The notes below the pieces were generated by a model. The model worked only from the letters and a program-made list of their open reading frames with translations, made no database searches and was not told the DNA's origin. This document shows, one piece after another, positions 34,325 through 43,860 of a stretch of DNA of 64,000 bases (positions within the stretch are counted from its first letter, which is position 1; each line of letters begins with the position of its first letter). The stretch spans positions 1 through 64,000 of the forward strand of contig JAKSNY010000002.1 in the NCBI GenBank assembly GCA_024399495.1. Direction: 5' to 3'. The translations under genes were made by a program, and so were the position numbers. The DNA comes from Paludibacteraceae bacterium (GTDB lineage: Bacteria > Bacteroidota > Bacteroidia > Bacteroidales > Paludibacteraceae).

Positions 34325-36592
34325 ATGGAATCGTTAAACAGCAGTCAAAAACAGGCAGTAATGTACAATGAGGGACCGTCTCTTGTAATTGCGGGGGCTG
34401 GTTCAGGTAAAACCAAGGTGCTTACCTACAAGGTGACATACCTGATTGATGTTGTTGGGGTGAAACCATATAATATACTAGCACTTACTTTCACTAACAA
34501 GGCTGCGGGGGAGATGAAAGAGAGAATAGCGGCTATGGTTGATGAAAAATCAGCAAGGCAACTTAATATGGGTACTTTTCACTCCATATTTGCAAAAATC
34601 CTTAGAACAGAGGCGGAATCTGTAGGCTTGGCTAAGGATTACACAATAATGGACGCCGATGATTCCAAAAAACTTGTCAAGGATATAATCAAAGAGATGA
34701 AACTTGATGAGAAACTCTACAAATACGGAACCGTATCGGGTAAGATATCTATGGCTAAAAATGCCTTGATTACATACGATAAGTACAAGGCAGATTATCC
34801 GTTGGTAAGGGTGAATGATATTTACAAGGAGTATGAGACTAGAAAAAAAGTGTCAAATGCCATAGATTTTGACGATATGCTTCTTCTTACAGAGCAATTG
34901 TTTGCAAATCATCCCGATATTCTTGAAAAATACCAAAATAAGTTTCAGTTTATACTTGTAGATGAGTATCAGGATACAAATTTTGCCCAATATTGCATAA
35001 TAAGACAATTGGCTGAGAAACATCACAAGGTTTGCGTTGTAGGCGATGACGCTCAGAGTATTTACTCTTTTAGAGGTGCCAATATAGATAATATTCTCAA
35101 ATTTACAGCCAATTACCCTGAAGCTAAAACATTTAAATTAGAGAGAAATTACCGTTCCACGCAAAATATAGTAGCTGCCGCAAATTCAATAATAAGGCAT
35201 AACGCACGCCAAATTTCAAAGGATGTGTATTCTGAAAATGAGGCTGGGGAAAAACTATGTGCAGTTGAGACTTCATCAGACCGTAGTGAGGCGGAATTTT
35301 TGACATCAGACATAAAGAGGGTAAGCAGGATTACAGGTGATTCTTATTCTAAGTTTGCAGTGCTTTACCGCACTAATTCACAATCTCGTGTGTTGGAAGA
35401 ATATATGCACACGGCAAATATACCGTATGTGGTATATGGCGGGCACTCTTTTTATCAGCGTGCCGAGATAAAAGATGTGTTGGCATATCTTAAACTTATA
35501 GTAAACACATCAGATGAGATATCTCTTACAAGAATAATAAACAAGCCTGCACGAGGAATAGGTGCCTCAACTATTGCTAAAGTAGCAGAAGTGGCTCATA
35601 CACAGAATGTAAGTATGTTCTCGGTGGTAGAGAATCCGTTAAAATACGCTCTTGATGTAAATGGCGGTACTGCTAAAAAACTTACAACATTTGCATCGCT
35701 TATACGCTCTTATCAAGATAAGCGTACCACTATGGACGCATATAATTTGGCACAAGAGGTAGTATTTGGCACAGGCATTATGGACTCTATTGATGCAGAT
35801 AATAAGGCAGAATTGGAGAGTAAGCGTGATAATGTCAAGGAACTTTTAAGTTCCATAAAGCAGTTTGTGGAAGAGGGTGTGCGTAATGAGGATAATGCTA
35901 TAGATATATACGATTATATAAACAGCGTTGTGTTGCTTACAGATGCCGATGAAGACGCTGGTGATATGCCTAAAGTAACCTTGATGACAATTCATGCCGC
36001 CAAGGGTCTGGAATTTAATCACATATATATAGTTGGTGCTGAAGAGGGGTTGTTTCCTTGTCAATCAGCAATGTTAGATAATAGAGAACTTGAAGAGGAA
36101 CGCCGTCTTATGTATGTTGCCATCACAAGAGCGAAAAAGAGGTGTACCATCAGTTATGCAGATGCACGTTTCCGTAATGGTAAAATGGAATATCCCACAC
36201 GTAGCAGGTTTATTAAAGAGATAGAAACACGTTACATAGATGAAAAAAACTTAGGCGGTGGTTCAAAATTTGATTTTTCAAGACAAGATGAGTCATTCTT
36301 TTCAAGAATGAGCAGACCTGTTGAGAATACATTCGTTCAGTCTAACCCTAAAACATATATTCATAGAAATCTTAAAAAGGTTGATCCGGTGTGTGCAAAT
36401 GAGCCTGTTAAGGCTGATAATAACATTACATCGGGTCTGAAAGTGGGGACAAGGATAAACCATCAGAGATTTGGCAACGGAGTAGTGATGGCGGTAGAGG
36501 GCTTGGGCAATGAGAGCAGGATTACAGTAAATTTTGACAGTGAGGGCAAAAAGGTGTTGCTTCTTAAGTATGCCAAATTCACAATATTATAA
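34325..36592 (+). CDS. UvrD/PcrA-type DNA helicase
   Basis: 755 residues. Superfamily 1A helicase: 'LNSSQKQAVM' Q motif, Walker A 'AGAGSGKT' (residues 23-30), 'LALTFTNKAAGEM' (Ia), 'ILVDEYQDTN' (II), 'VGDDAQSIYSFRGA' (III), 'LERNYRS' (IV), 'TLMTIHAAKGLEF' (V) and 'RRLMYVAITRAKK' (VI). The C-terminal 'GLKVGTRINHQRFGNGVV' is the small Tudor-like region of PcrA/UvrD. It unwinds DNA in repair and removes recombinase or polymerase from forks. It sits 67 bases behind ppiD but past a terminator. Confidence 0.92.
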   Translation: MESLNSSQKQAVMYNEGPSLVIAGAGSGKTKVLTYKVTYLIDVVGVKPYNILALTFTNKAAGEMKERIAAMVDEKSARQLNMGTFHSIFAKILRTEAESVGLAKDYTIMDADDSKKLVKDIIKEMKLDEKLYKYGTVSGKISMAKNALITYDKYKADYPLVRVNDIYKEYETRKKVSNAIDFDDMLLLTEQLFANHPDILEKYQNKFQFILVDEYQDTNFAQYCIIRQLAEKHHKVCVVGDDAQSIYSFRGANIDNILKFTANYPEAKTFKLERNYRSTQNIVAAANSIIRHNARQISKDVYSENEAGEKLCAVETSSDRSEAEFLTSDIKRVSRITGDSYSKFAVLYRTNSQSRVLEEYMHTANIPYVVYGGHSFYQRAEIKDVLAYLKLIVNTSDEISLTRIINKPARGIGASTIAKVAEVAHTQNVSMFSVVENPLKYALDVNGGTAKKLTTFASLIRSYQDKRTTMDAYNLAQEVVFGTGIMDSIDADNKAELESKRDNVKELLSSIKQFVEEGVRNEDNAIDIYDYINSVVLLTDADEDAGDMPKVTLMTIHAAKGLEFNHIYIVGAEEGLFPCQSAMLDNRELEEERRLMYVAITRAKKRCTISYADARFRNGKMEYPTRSRFIKEIETRYIDEKNLGGGSKFDFSRQDESFFSRMSRPVENTFVQSNPKTYIHRNLKKVDPVCANEPVKADNNITSGLKVGTRINHQRFGNGVVMAVEGLGNESRITVNFDSEGKKVLLLKYAKFTIL

Positions 36593-36613
36593 ACCATAAT
36601 TCGTTGTAAATAA

Positions 36614-39049
36614 GTGAGACTTAGGTGTTTTATATTGTTTCTTGTTTTTACGACCGTATTCCCCATAATGTTGGAAGCGGCACAAAAACGCACAGACCAC
36701 ACCATTTGGGGATTTGTAAGAGACGATAACGGGAATTTACTGCCTCATGCCGATGTCTATACTTTAGATAAAATCCATCATGTGTTTACCGATGAGCAGG
36801 GTAGATATGAAATTATAGTCCAGAGAGATTCATTGACTTTGGTCTATTCATACGTGGGGTATATACCTCAAACTATGCAATTTAATCGTAAAAAAAATGT
36901 AAAGACCTCTCACAGACAAGATATAAGATTAGAGATTGACAATACAGAATTAGAAGATGTGGAGATTAGGGGCGATGCACTGCAACTTACTACGGCAGAG
37001 AAAGTTGATATAAGTGTTATAAGTACAACTCCGTCTGTTGCCGGCGGTATTGAGGGGTTGCTTAAGACATTTCAAGGTGTAAGCTCAACCAATGAGTTGT
37101 CGTCACAATATAGCGTAAGGGGTGGCAGCTACGATGAGAACTCTGTTTATGTAAACGGAGTGGAGGTATATAGACCATATTTAGTGCGTACAGGAGAGCA
37201 AGAGGGGCTTAGTTTTGTAAACCCCGATTTAGTTGGGGAGGTGAATTTTTCGGCAGGCGGGTTTGATTCAAGATATGGTGACAAACTATCTTCTGTACTT
37301 GATATAAAATACCGTAAACCAAGTAAGTTTGAAGCAGGTGTAGGTGGAAATCTATATGGTGCTACGGGCTATATTGGAAGTAGTGGAAAGAACTATTCGC
37401 AAATACATGGCGTAAGGTACAAGAATAACGCCCTTATGCTTAAAACCAAACCTGAACGTGCAGAGTATAATCCTAATTTTATTGATTATCAAACATATAT
37501 AACTTATAAGCCACGTGAAGATGTGGAGTTGTCGTTGCTTGGAAACTTCTCTCAAAACATATATAATTTTGTGCCTCAGTCCAGAAATACCACATTTGGA
37601 CCTATAGGTATGATGCAGAATTTTAAGGTCTATTTTTCAGGTAAGGAAAAGGATTTGTTCAGAACTATTTTTGCTGACATCGGGGTAAAACACACACCAA
37701 ATAAAAATTGTGAATTAAATTGGAATGTCTCTGTATTTAACACCGATGAACAAGTTAATTATGATATTGAGGGTGAGTATTGGTTGAGCAATGTGGTAGA
37801 TGACAGCGGAAATTCGGGTGAAAGCACAGGTGTGGGAAATTATTATGAGCATGCCCGTAACAAGATGCAGTCCATAGTTGTAAAGGCACAGCATGACGGA
37901 CTTTACCGTCTAACTAAAGAGAACACCTTGATGTGGGGTGTAAGCGGGGCATACGAAATGGCAAAGGAGACCGTAGGAGAGTGGGAAATGCGTGATTCAA
38001 GCGGTTATTCCATTCCATACAATCCATACGAGGTGGATTTGTATTATAGTTTAGCCTCTCAATCCACACTTAATGCCGTCAGAATTCAAGGCTATATCCA
38101 AGATGAGCAGAAATGGCATTTTGAGAAAGGTGGCATTTTGGCTATGACAGCAGGCGTAAGAGCAAACTATTGGACTTTTAATAATGAGTTCACCATAGGT
38201 CCTCGTGTAAATTTTGCCTATTTCCCCGATATAAAACCCGATTTGAGATTCCGTCTTGCAGGTGGATTGTATTATCAGCAGCCATCTTTTAAGGAGATTA
38301 AAGACACGATGACTGTAAATGGCAATCTTACAAACTACCTGAACAAGGATATAAAATCACAACGTTCCGTGCAGGTGGTTTTGGGTATGGATTACTATTA
38401 TCATTTTTTAAGGCATCCGTTCAAATTATCTGTAGAGGCATACTACAAGAACCTTTCAAATATAATTACTTATAATCTTGATAATGTAAGTGTCAGATAT
38501 ACAGGTAAAAACAATGCTAATGGTTATGTGGCTGGATTTGATGTAAAATTGTTTGGTGAGTTTGTAAAAGGTGCAGACTCTTGGTTATCTTTCTCACTTA
38601 TGCGAGCCATGGAAGATGTAGATAATGACGGACATGGCTATATCCCACGCCCAACAGACCAACTTTTTAATATTTCCTTGTTTTTTCAGGATTATATTCC
38701 TAACTTACAGCAGTATCGTTTCAGTCTTTTGCTTAACTTTGCACAGGGATTTCCTGTAGGTCCGCCAAGGTCTGAACGTTATATGTCATCTACACTGCGT
38801 GCACCTACATATAGACGTGTGGATGTGGGCTTTTGCCGTGTGTGTGAAAAAGGTAAGGATGCTTGGATGGGTCGTGGATTCTTTAAACCTTTTAAGAAGA
38901 TAATTATAGGGGTGGAGGTTCTTAACCTGTTTGATTTTAAGAACGTTAACTCATATTATTGGGTGACAGACATATATAATCAGCAGTATGCCGTACCTAA
39001 TTATCTTACAGGCAGACAATTTAATTTCAAGTTGCAGTTGTACTTTTAG
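36614..39049 (+). CDS. TonB-dependent outer-membrane receptor
   Basis: 811 residues from a GTG at 36614, which begins a signal peptide 'MRLRCFILFLVFTTVFPIML'. Residues about 30-115 are a carboxypeptidase-regulatory-like domain ('GFVRDDNGNLLPHADVYT', 'YVGYIPQT'). The plug follows ('GLLKTFQGVSSTNELSSQYS', 'VRGGSYDENSVYVNGVEVY'), then a barrel ending in an aromatic residue ('FNFKLQLYF'). Active uptake across the outer membrane powered by TonB. No SusD gene adjoins it, so it is not a classical Sus pair; the substrate is unknown. The plug lacks a clear TonB box by eye. Confidence 0.88.
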   Translation: MRLRCFILFLVFTTVFPIMLEAAQKRTDHTIWGFVRDDNGNLLPHADVYTLDKIHHVFTDEQGRYEIIVQRDSLTLVYSYVGYIPQTMQFNRKKNVKTSHRQDIRLEIDNTELEDVEIRGDALQLTTAEKVDISVISTTPSVAGGIEGLLKTFQGVSSTNELSSQYSVRGGSYDENSVYVNGVEVYRPYLVRTGEQEGLSFVNPDLVGEVNFSAGGFDSRYGDKLSSVLDIKYRKPSKFEAGVGGNLYGATGYIGSSGKNYSQIHGVRYKNNALMLKTKPERAEYNPNFIDYQTYITYKPREDVELSLLGNFSQNIYNFVPQSRNTTFGPIGMMQNFKVYFSGKEKDLFRTIFADIGVKHTPNKNCELNWNVSVFNTDEQVNYDIEGEYWLSNVVDDSGNSGESTGVGNYYEHARNKMQSIVVKAQHDGLYRLTKENTLMWGVSGAYEMAKETVGEWEMRDSSGYSIPYNPYEVDLYYSLASQSTLNAVRIQGYIQDEQKWHFEKGGILAMTAGVRANYWTFNNEFTIGPRVNFAYFPDIKPDLRFRLAGGLYYQQPSFKEIKDTMTVNGNLTNYLNKDIKSQRSVQVVLGMDYYYHFLRHPFKLSVEAYYKNLSNIITYNLDNVSVRYTGKNNANGYVAGFDVKLFGEFVKGADSWLSFSLMRAMEDVDNDGHGYIPRPTDQLFNISLFFQDYIPNLQQYRFSLLLNFAQGFPVGPPRSERYMSSTLRAPTYRRVDVGFCRVCEKGKDAWMGRGFFKPFKKIIIGVEVLNLFDFKNVNSYYWVTDIYNQQYAVPNYLTGRQFNFKLQLYF

Positions 39050-39077
39050 TAGTGGACAATTGACAGTGGACAGTGAA

Positions 39078-39120
39078 CATACATCATACATTATACATTA
39101 TACATTATACATCATACATT
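39078..39120 (-). repeat. ATGTATG heptamer array (minus orientation)
   Basis: Six CATACAT/TATACAT heptamers on the plus strand before the M48 gene, preceded by GTGGACA/GACAGTG heptamer words (39050-39077). Confidence 0.8.
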
Positions 39121-39123
39121 ACT

Positions 39124-40380
39124 ATGAATATCATTCTACTATTTATTATTCTGTTCATCATTCTGGATTTTACTCTGGAACGGATATTGTGTGCCCTTAA
39201 TGCCAAGGATTTTGGCAAGCCGTTGCCACCTGAACTTAACGGCATTTACGATGATGAGAAATACCGCAAACAGCAGGATTATTCACTTGCAAAATACAAA
39301 TTAGGCATAGTATCGGCGGTGGTATCGCTTGTAGTGGAGTTGCTTGCATTCAGTTTAGGCTGGTTTGGCTGGTTAGACAGAGTGCTTAGAGAGTGGCTCT
39401 CCCCATCACTCGCCACATCGCTGGTAGGGTTTCCAATAGTTATGTGCGTACTGTTTTTTGCGGTAATCATTGTAGCCAATGAAATTCTGGATATTCCCAT
39501 ATCATATTACAGCACTTTTACCATAGAAGAGCGTTTTGGGTTTAACAAATGCACCAGGAAACTGTTTTGGACAGACCAAGTTAAGAGCTTGTGTGTCAGT
39601 ATTATAGTGGCATCACTTATTTTTGCTTTGGTTACATGGGTATATACAGCCATTGCGGATTGGTTTTGGTTGCTTGCGTGGAGTGTGCTTACTCTGTTCC
39701 AGATATTTATACTTATGTTTTACAGTAATCTGATAGTGCCTCTGTTTAACAAGCAAACTCCGCTTGAAGAGGGTGAGTTGAGAACCAAAATAGAGCAGTT
39801 TGCATCAAAAGTGGGTTTTACGCTCAATAATATCTATGTAATGGACTCATCTAAGCGTTCCACTCATGCCAATGCCTATTTTACAGGTTTAGGTGCAAAA
39901 AAACGCATAGTATTATATGATACACTTATTAAGCAACTAACTACTGATGAGATAGTTGCGGTACTTGCACACGAGATTGGACATTACAAGAAAAAACACA
40001 CTATGCGTATGTTGTTTGTTTCTATGCTCTCAAGCCTTATTATGTTTATTATTTTGGGTTGGGCTATCAAGTCGCCTGAATTATCTGTAGCATTGGGTGG
40101 TCCTAATGAGAGTGTGTTCCATTTGGGAGTATTGGCGTTTGCCATTCTCTATACCCCGATTTCAACGCTGCTTGGAATACTTACAAACAAACTTTCACGC
40201 AGGCATGAATATCAGGCAGACGCATTTGCAAAACAGAACGGTATGGCAGAAGAGTTGATTTCCGCTCTAAAAAAACTATCATCAGAGTCTTTAAGCAATC
40301 TTCAGCCCCATAAGGCATACGTGTTTGTGCATTTCTCACATCCAACGCTATTACGCAGAATACAAAAATTAAATGAATAA
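39124..40380 (+). CDS. M48-family (Ste24/CAAX-type) membrane metalloprotease
   Basis: 418 residues from ATG 39124. The upstream ATG at 39073 lies within the heptamer array and would add 17 repeat-encoded residues, so it is rejected. Several membrane helices; zinc ligands H283 and H287 in 'VLAHEIGHYKKKH' and E362 in 'RRHEYQADAFAKQ'. Ste24-like enzymes cleave membrane or lipid-modified proteins and clear blocked translocons; the bacterial substrate is unknown. It overlaps the next gene by 8 bases. Confidence 0.9.
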   Translation: MNIILLFIILFIILDFTLERILCALNAKDFGKPLPPELNGIYDDEKYRKQQDYSLAKYKLGIVSAVVSLVVELLAFSLGWFGWLDRVLREWLSPSLATSLVGFPIVMCVLFFAVIIVANEILDIPISYYSTFTIEERFGFNKCTRKLFWTDQVKSLCVSIIVASLIFALVTWVYTAIADWFWLLAWSVLTLFQIFILMFYSNLIVPLFNKQTPLEEGELRTKIEQFASKVGFTLNNIYVMDSSKRSTHANAYFTGLGAKKRIVLYDTLIKQLTTDEIVAVLAHEIGHYKKKHTMRMLFVSMLSSLIMFIILGWAIKSPELSVALGGPNESVFHLGVLAFAILYTPISTLLGILTNKLSRRHEYQADAFAKQNGMAEELISALKKLSSESLSNLQPHKAYVFVHFSHPTLLRRIQKLNE

Positions 40381-40819
40381 AATAACCATTTCTACCGCAG
40401 AAAGTTGCACCGGTGGCAATATAGCACACCTTATTACATCTGTTGCCGGCAGTTCCGCCTACTATAAGGGTGGAGTGGTTAGTTATTGTAATGAGGTTAA
40501 AATAAATGTCTTGGGTGTCAAGGCTTCTGATATTGAGAAGTATGGAGTTGTAAGCAAGCAGGTGGCTGAGGCTATGGCTATGGGTGTACGTAAATTGCTT
40601 GATACAGATTATGCAGTTGCCACTACAGGTGTAGCAGGTCCTGGGGCATCAGAGGGTATTCCTGCCGGTACAGTATGGGTTGGAATCTGTAGTCGCACAG
40701 AGGTTAAAAGTAAATGCCTGCATCTTGGCACAGAGCGTATAAAAAATATAGATGAGGCTTCACGCCTTGCACTTGATTTTTTAAATAATGAATTTGGACT
40801 TAATTTGACATATAAATAA
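40373..40819 (+). CDS. CinA-family nicotinamide-nucleotide amidase
   Basis: 148 residues, the stand-alone C-terminal (PncC/YgaD) form without the N-terminal CinA domain. 'ISTAESCTGGNIAHLITSVA', 'YKGGVVSYCNEVKINVLGV', 'VATTGVAGPG' and 'GTVWVGI' are the family motifs. It hydrolyses nicotinamide mononucleotide to nicotinate mononucleotide and ammonia in NAD recycling. Its ATG lies 8 bases inside the upstream protease gene and mscS follows by 10 bases, so the three are probably one operon. Confidence 0.9.
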   Translation: MNKITISTAESCTGGNIAHLITSVAGSSAYYKGGVVSYCNEVKINVLGVKASDIEKYGVVSKQVAEAMAMGVRKLLDTDYAVATTGVAGPGASEGIPAGTVWVGICSRTEVKSKCLHLGTERIKNIDEASRLALDFLNNEFGLNLTYK

Positions 40820-40829
40820 TACTTGTATT

Positions 40830-41867
40830 ATGACTGTTTTTGATTTTGATTATTTTTGGTTGGTTGTGGGCTTTATAATAGTAGTTGCACTTTGCCCCAT
40901 AATGCTTTATATCGGCAAGAAATACGTCAGACCATTTGTTGACAGGCACAATGGTATTTGGTATGAGGTGCTGGACTCCCTGTTTAAGACTCCGTTTATT
41001 GTGGCAGTATTTGTGGTTGCGTCATTCGTAGTCCTTAAAAAGTTGAATATTCAGGCAGAGTGGATGATTCATGTTTTTAGGGCTTACGGTGTGTTGTTTG
41101 CATTAAACGTTGTCTGGTTCCTTGTAGATTTAATAAACGATATTTTAGATAAGGTTTATGAACGCTCCACTAAAAACAAGGATAAAAAGATAGACATAAA
41201 CATTATTAAGACCGCTAAAAAGGCGGTGTCTGTATTTCTGTGGTTCATAGGTATTATATGGGCATTGGATGCATTGGGGGTTGATGTTAAGGCATTGATA
41301 GCAACATTAGGTATTGGTGGTGTAGCCATTGCGTTTGCGGCACAGGAAACGGTAAAGAATGTTATTGGCGGTATAACCATCATAGTGGACCGCACACTCA
41401 GAATAGGCGATACTGTGAATGTTAGCGGAGTGGAGGGAACAGTAGAGGATATAGGATTGCGTTCAACAAAGGTCAGAGCCTATTCTGGCAGAATAGTTAC
41501 AATACCTAACAGCAAATTGGTGGATACAAACGTAGAGAACATAACCACAGAACCTACACGTAAGGTGGTTTGCCAATTAGGCTTAACCTACGATACCACA
41601 CCAGAGAAAATGGAGGAGGCTCTTAGTATATTAAGCAATCTGCCAACCAAGATAACATCAATAGATGAAAAGACTGTGCCTTATTTCAGCAGTTACGGAG
41701 ACAGTTCCCTGAATATTACTTTTACATACTACATTAAGCATCCACGTAAGGTTAATATATTCAGTGTTCAGTCAGATGTAAACATGGAGATTCTCCGTAG
41801 CTTTAACAAGGCTGGTCTTAACTTTGCATTCCCAACACAAACACTTTACATAGAGAAAGAACCCTAA
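40830..41867 (+). CDS. Small-conductance mechanosensitive channel (MscS family)
   Basis: 345 residues with about four membrane helices. The pore helix and hinge are 'ALIATLGIGGVAIAFAAQET' and the beta domain begins 'ITIIVDRTLRIGDTVNVSG'; 'SGRIVTIPNSKLVDTNVEN' follows. It opens under membrane tension to release solutes during osmotic downshock. Its TAA overlaps by 3 bases the stop of the convergent ABC-transporter ATPase gene; no terminator is visible between them. Confidence 0.92.
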   Translation: MTVFDFDYFWLVVGFIIVVALCPIMLYIGKKYVRPFVDRHNGIWYEVLDSLFKTPFIVAVFVVASFVVLKKLNIQAEWMIHVFRAYGVLFALNVVWFLVDLINDILDKVYERSTKNKDKKIDINIIKTAKKAVSVFLWFIGIIWALDALGVDVKALIATLGIGGVAIAFAAQETVKNVIGGITIIVDRTLRIGDTVNVSGVEGTVEDIGLRSTKVRAYSGRIVTIPNSKLVDTNVENITTEPTRKVVCQLGLTYDTTPEKMEEALSILSNLPTKITSIDEKTVPYFSSYGDSSLNITFTYYIKHPRKVNIFSVQSDVNMEILRSFNKAGLNFAFPTQTLYIEKEP

Positions 41868-42640
41868 AAGGTCTCAGGATTACTAACCTTAAAGCTGCAT
41901 GTTGTGGCGTTGAATTCAAATGCCTTGGATTTGAACACCGATGCTATCTTCCCACTCTTAATAAGGTCTTCCGGTTTTCCCGAAAGTATATCGCCGTTAT
42001 TCATAAGCCACACGCAGTCAGTGGTTTGAAGTGCTATCTCTACATCGTGGGTTGAAAGTAGAATGGTCTTATCCTCATTGTGGGCTATAGTGTGCAACAG
42101 AACCATAATCTCTATCTTGTTACGCATATCAAGGAACGATGTAGGCTCATCAAGGAACATAATAGGGGTGTCTTGTGCCAACGCTTTGGCTATAAGGGTG
42201 CGTTGGCGTTCCCCATCGGAGAGTTCATAGAAAAAGTGGTTGCTTTTATGCTGTATATCCACTTTCTGCATAGCCTGCTCCACAATCTCCAAATCCTTTG
42301 CACTCAGATTCCCCATAAAGTCAGTGTATGGCATTCTGCCCATAGCCACCATATCCTTAACTTTAATGGAGCGTATATAATCACTATCAGTCAGCACATG
42401 GCTTATAAGTTTTGCACGATGACTGCCCGATATGGCATTCAGATTATCTCCGTTTATCTGTATAGAGCCGTCTATGGGTTTCTGTAATCCGCTTAGAGTG
42501 CGTATCAGGGTGGATTTTCCGCATCCGTTAACTCCTATGAGTGCCGTAAGCGTCCCCTTATCCAAACCTAAGTTCAGATTCTCAGCCACAATATTACCCT
42601 TGTAGCCAACGGAAAGATTATGTGAAACTAGAATACTCAT
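41864..42640 (-). CDS. ABC transporter ATPase for cobalamin/iron-complex uptake (BtuD/FecE-like)
   Basis: 258 residues. Walker A 'GVNGCGKST' (36-44), signature 'LSDGERQRTLIAKALAQ', Walker B 'IMFLDEPTSFLD', H-loop 'LSTHD'. It drives import by the permease encoded upstream on the same strand. A 153-base gap containing a 141-bp inverted-repeat element separates the two genes, so expression relative to the permease may be altered. Cobalamin, haem or ferric siderophore cannot be separated by sequence alone. Confidence 0.9.
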   Translation of the reverse strand: MSILVSHNLSVGYKGNIVAENLNLGLDKGTLTALIGVNGCGKSTLIRTLSGLQKPIDGSIQINGDNLNAISGSHRAKLISHVLTDSDYIRSIKVKDMVAMGRMPYTDFMGNLSAKDLEIVEQAMQKVDIQHKSNHFFYELSDGERQRTLIAKALAQDTPIMFLDEPTSFLDMRNKIEIMVLLHTIAHNEDKTILLSTHDVEIALQTTDCVWLMNNGDILSGKPEDLIKSGKIASVFKSKAFEFNATTCSFKVSNPETF

Positions 42641-42653
42641 GCTTTATTATTAC

Positions 42654-42794
42654 GGATTTATATATGTACCCATAGAGGGCTCTGCCCCTCTGTGAATGGG
42701 CAGAGTCCCTCCCATTCGGGTTTTGTAAACCCTTTGGGTCCTTCCCGCGCACGTGTCGCGGGTAACACGCCTCTTAGGGTACATATATAAATCC
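42654..42794 (-). repeat. Highly structured 141-bp element with 18-bp inverted ends
   Basis: GGATTTATATATGTACCC (42654-42671) is perfectly complementary to 42777-42794. Inside are three hairpins: CTCTGCCC/GGGCAGAG extended by GGG/CCC with a one-base bulge, GGGTTT-tgt-AAACCC, and CCCGCG-cacgtgt-CGCGGG, giving a cloverleaf-like fold on either strand. The right end stops inside the permease stop codon region. It resembles a MITE or structured intergenic RNA; no protein is encoded. Confidence 0.75.
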
Positions 42795-43804
42795 TATATT
42801 ATTCGCTTGCGTTTAATAATAACTATCAAAATTATCGGTGCCCCAACAACGGCACACACAGAATTTATTGGTAATGTGTATATTGTACCTGGTAATTGAG
42901 ATACAATATCACACAAAATCAGCAATGTTGAGCCAGCCAAAACAGATGCCGGCATAATGTGTCTGTGGTCAGAGGTCTTTAATATGCCTCTTACAATGTG
43001 CGGTACCGCCACACCAATAAAGGCAATAGGACCTGTAAAGGCGGTGCTTGCACCTGCTAACAGACAAGTAAGAATAATTATCAGTGTTCTTGTGGCTTGA
43101 ACGTTTACACCCAAACCTTTGGCATAGTTTTCTCCAAGCAGTAGGGCGTTCAGTTTTTTAGGCAGGAGCAATGCCACCGCAACAGCGGCAATTATTATAG
43201 GTGCCATAACCTTCATGTAACTCCAAGTAACGGCACTTAGGCTACCCATAGTCCACACTACATACACTTTTAGGGCATCGGGGTTACTGATACTCTGTAG
43301 AATATTGACCACCGCACCTGCAATTCCGCCAAACATCATACCCACAATAAGCAGACTTACAGTATCGCTGACTTTAGTGGCGGTAAGCAATACAAGAAAC
43401 ATTACAAACGCTGCACCGGCAATGGCGGCTATAATTTGAGCCCAACCACTCAGTGCAAGCCAGGCAGGAAGGGTTACATAGCCTGCAGTAAGCACTAATA
43501 CGGCAACTCCAAGCCCTGCACCTGAACTGATACCAAGTACATACGGACCTGCAAGCGGATTGCGGAAAAGGGTTTGCATAAGCAGTCCCGATACTGCAAG
43601 TGCGGCACCGCAGAGTAGGGCGGTAAGGGCTTTTGGAAGCCTGTAGTTTAGTATTATATGCTTTACAGATATGCTTGCATTATCCGATAATGCACCTTTT
43701 ATCTGCTCAAACGGTATGTTTACATCACCCAAAACCACATCTAATGCAAATGCCACAATCAGCAGCACACCTAAAATTATGTATGTAACAAACGCTTTTC
43801 TCAT
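42794..43804 (-). CDS. ABC transporter permease (BtuC/FecD family)
   Basis: 336 residues with about ten membrane helices, standard for FecCD permeases: 'LPKALTALLCGAALAVSGLL', 'MQTLFRNPLAGPYVLGISSG', 'SAVTWSYMKVMAP', 'GAPIILIVII'. Probably a homodimer with the ATPase pair and the lipoprotein as donor. A -7 box (TAACTTTG, minus strand, 43820-43813) lies just before the start, so it may have its own promoter besides read-through from the binding-protein gene. Confidence 0.92.
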   Translation of the reverse strand: MRKAFVTYIILGVLLIVAFALDVVLGDVNIPFEQIKGALSDNASISVKHIILNYRLPKALTALLCGAALAVSGLLMQTLFRNPLAGPYVLGISSGAGLGVAVLVLTAGYVTLPAWLALSGWAQIIAAIAGAAFVMFLVLLTATKVSDTVSLLIVGMMFGGIAGAVVNILQSISNPDALKVYVVWTMGSLSAVTWSYMKVMAPIIIAAVAVALLLPKKLNALLLGENYAKGLGVNVQATRTLIIILTCLLAGASTAFTGPIAFIGVAVPHIVRGILKTSDHRHIMPASVLAGSTLLILCDIVSQLPGTIYTLPINSVCAVVGAPIILIVIIKRKRII

Positions 43805-43812
43805 TTATTTTG

Positions 43813-43820
43813 CAAAGTTA
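43813..43820 (-). promoter_or_regulatory. Possible internal promoter for the permease
   Basis: CAAAGTTA on the plus strand is TAACTTTG on the minus strand, 9 bases before the permease start; the predicted transcript would be nearly leaderless. No TTTG at the expected distance. Confidence 0.4.
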
Positions 43821-43860
43821 CAATAATTTTTGCAGTGATTACTTGCTTTCTAACCAAATA

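Noticed and set aside
39073-39123. Upstream ATG for the M48 protease
   Set aside because: It would translate the heptamer array into 17 extra residues; the ATG at 39124 begins the first membrane helix.
42640-42794. Cobalamin riboswitch in the ABC transporter gap
   Set aside because: The element lies between permease and ATPase rather than before the operon, and no conserved B12-box pattern could be read on the minus strand.
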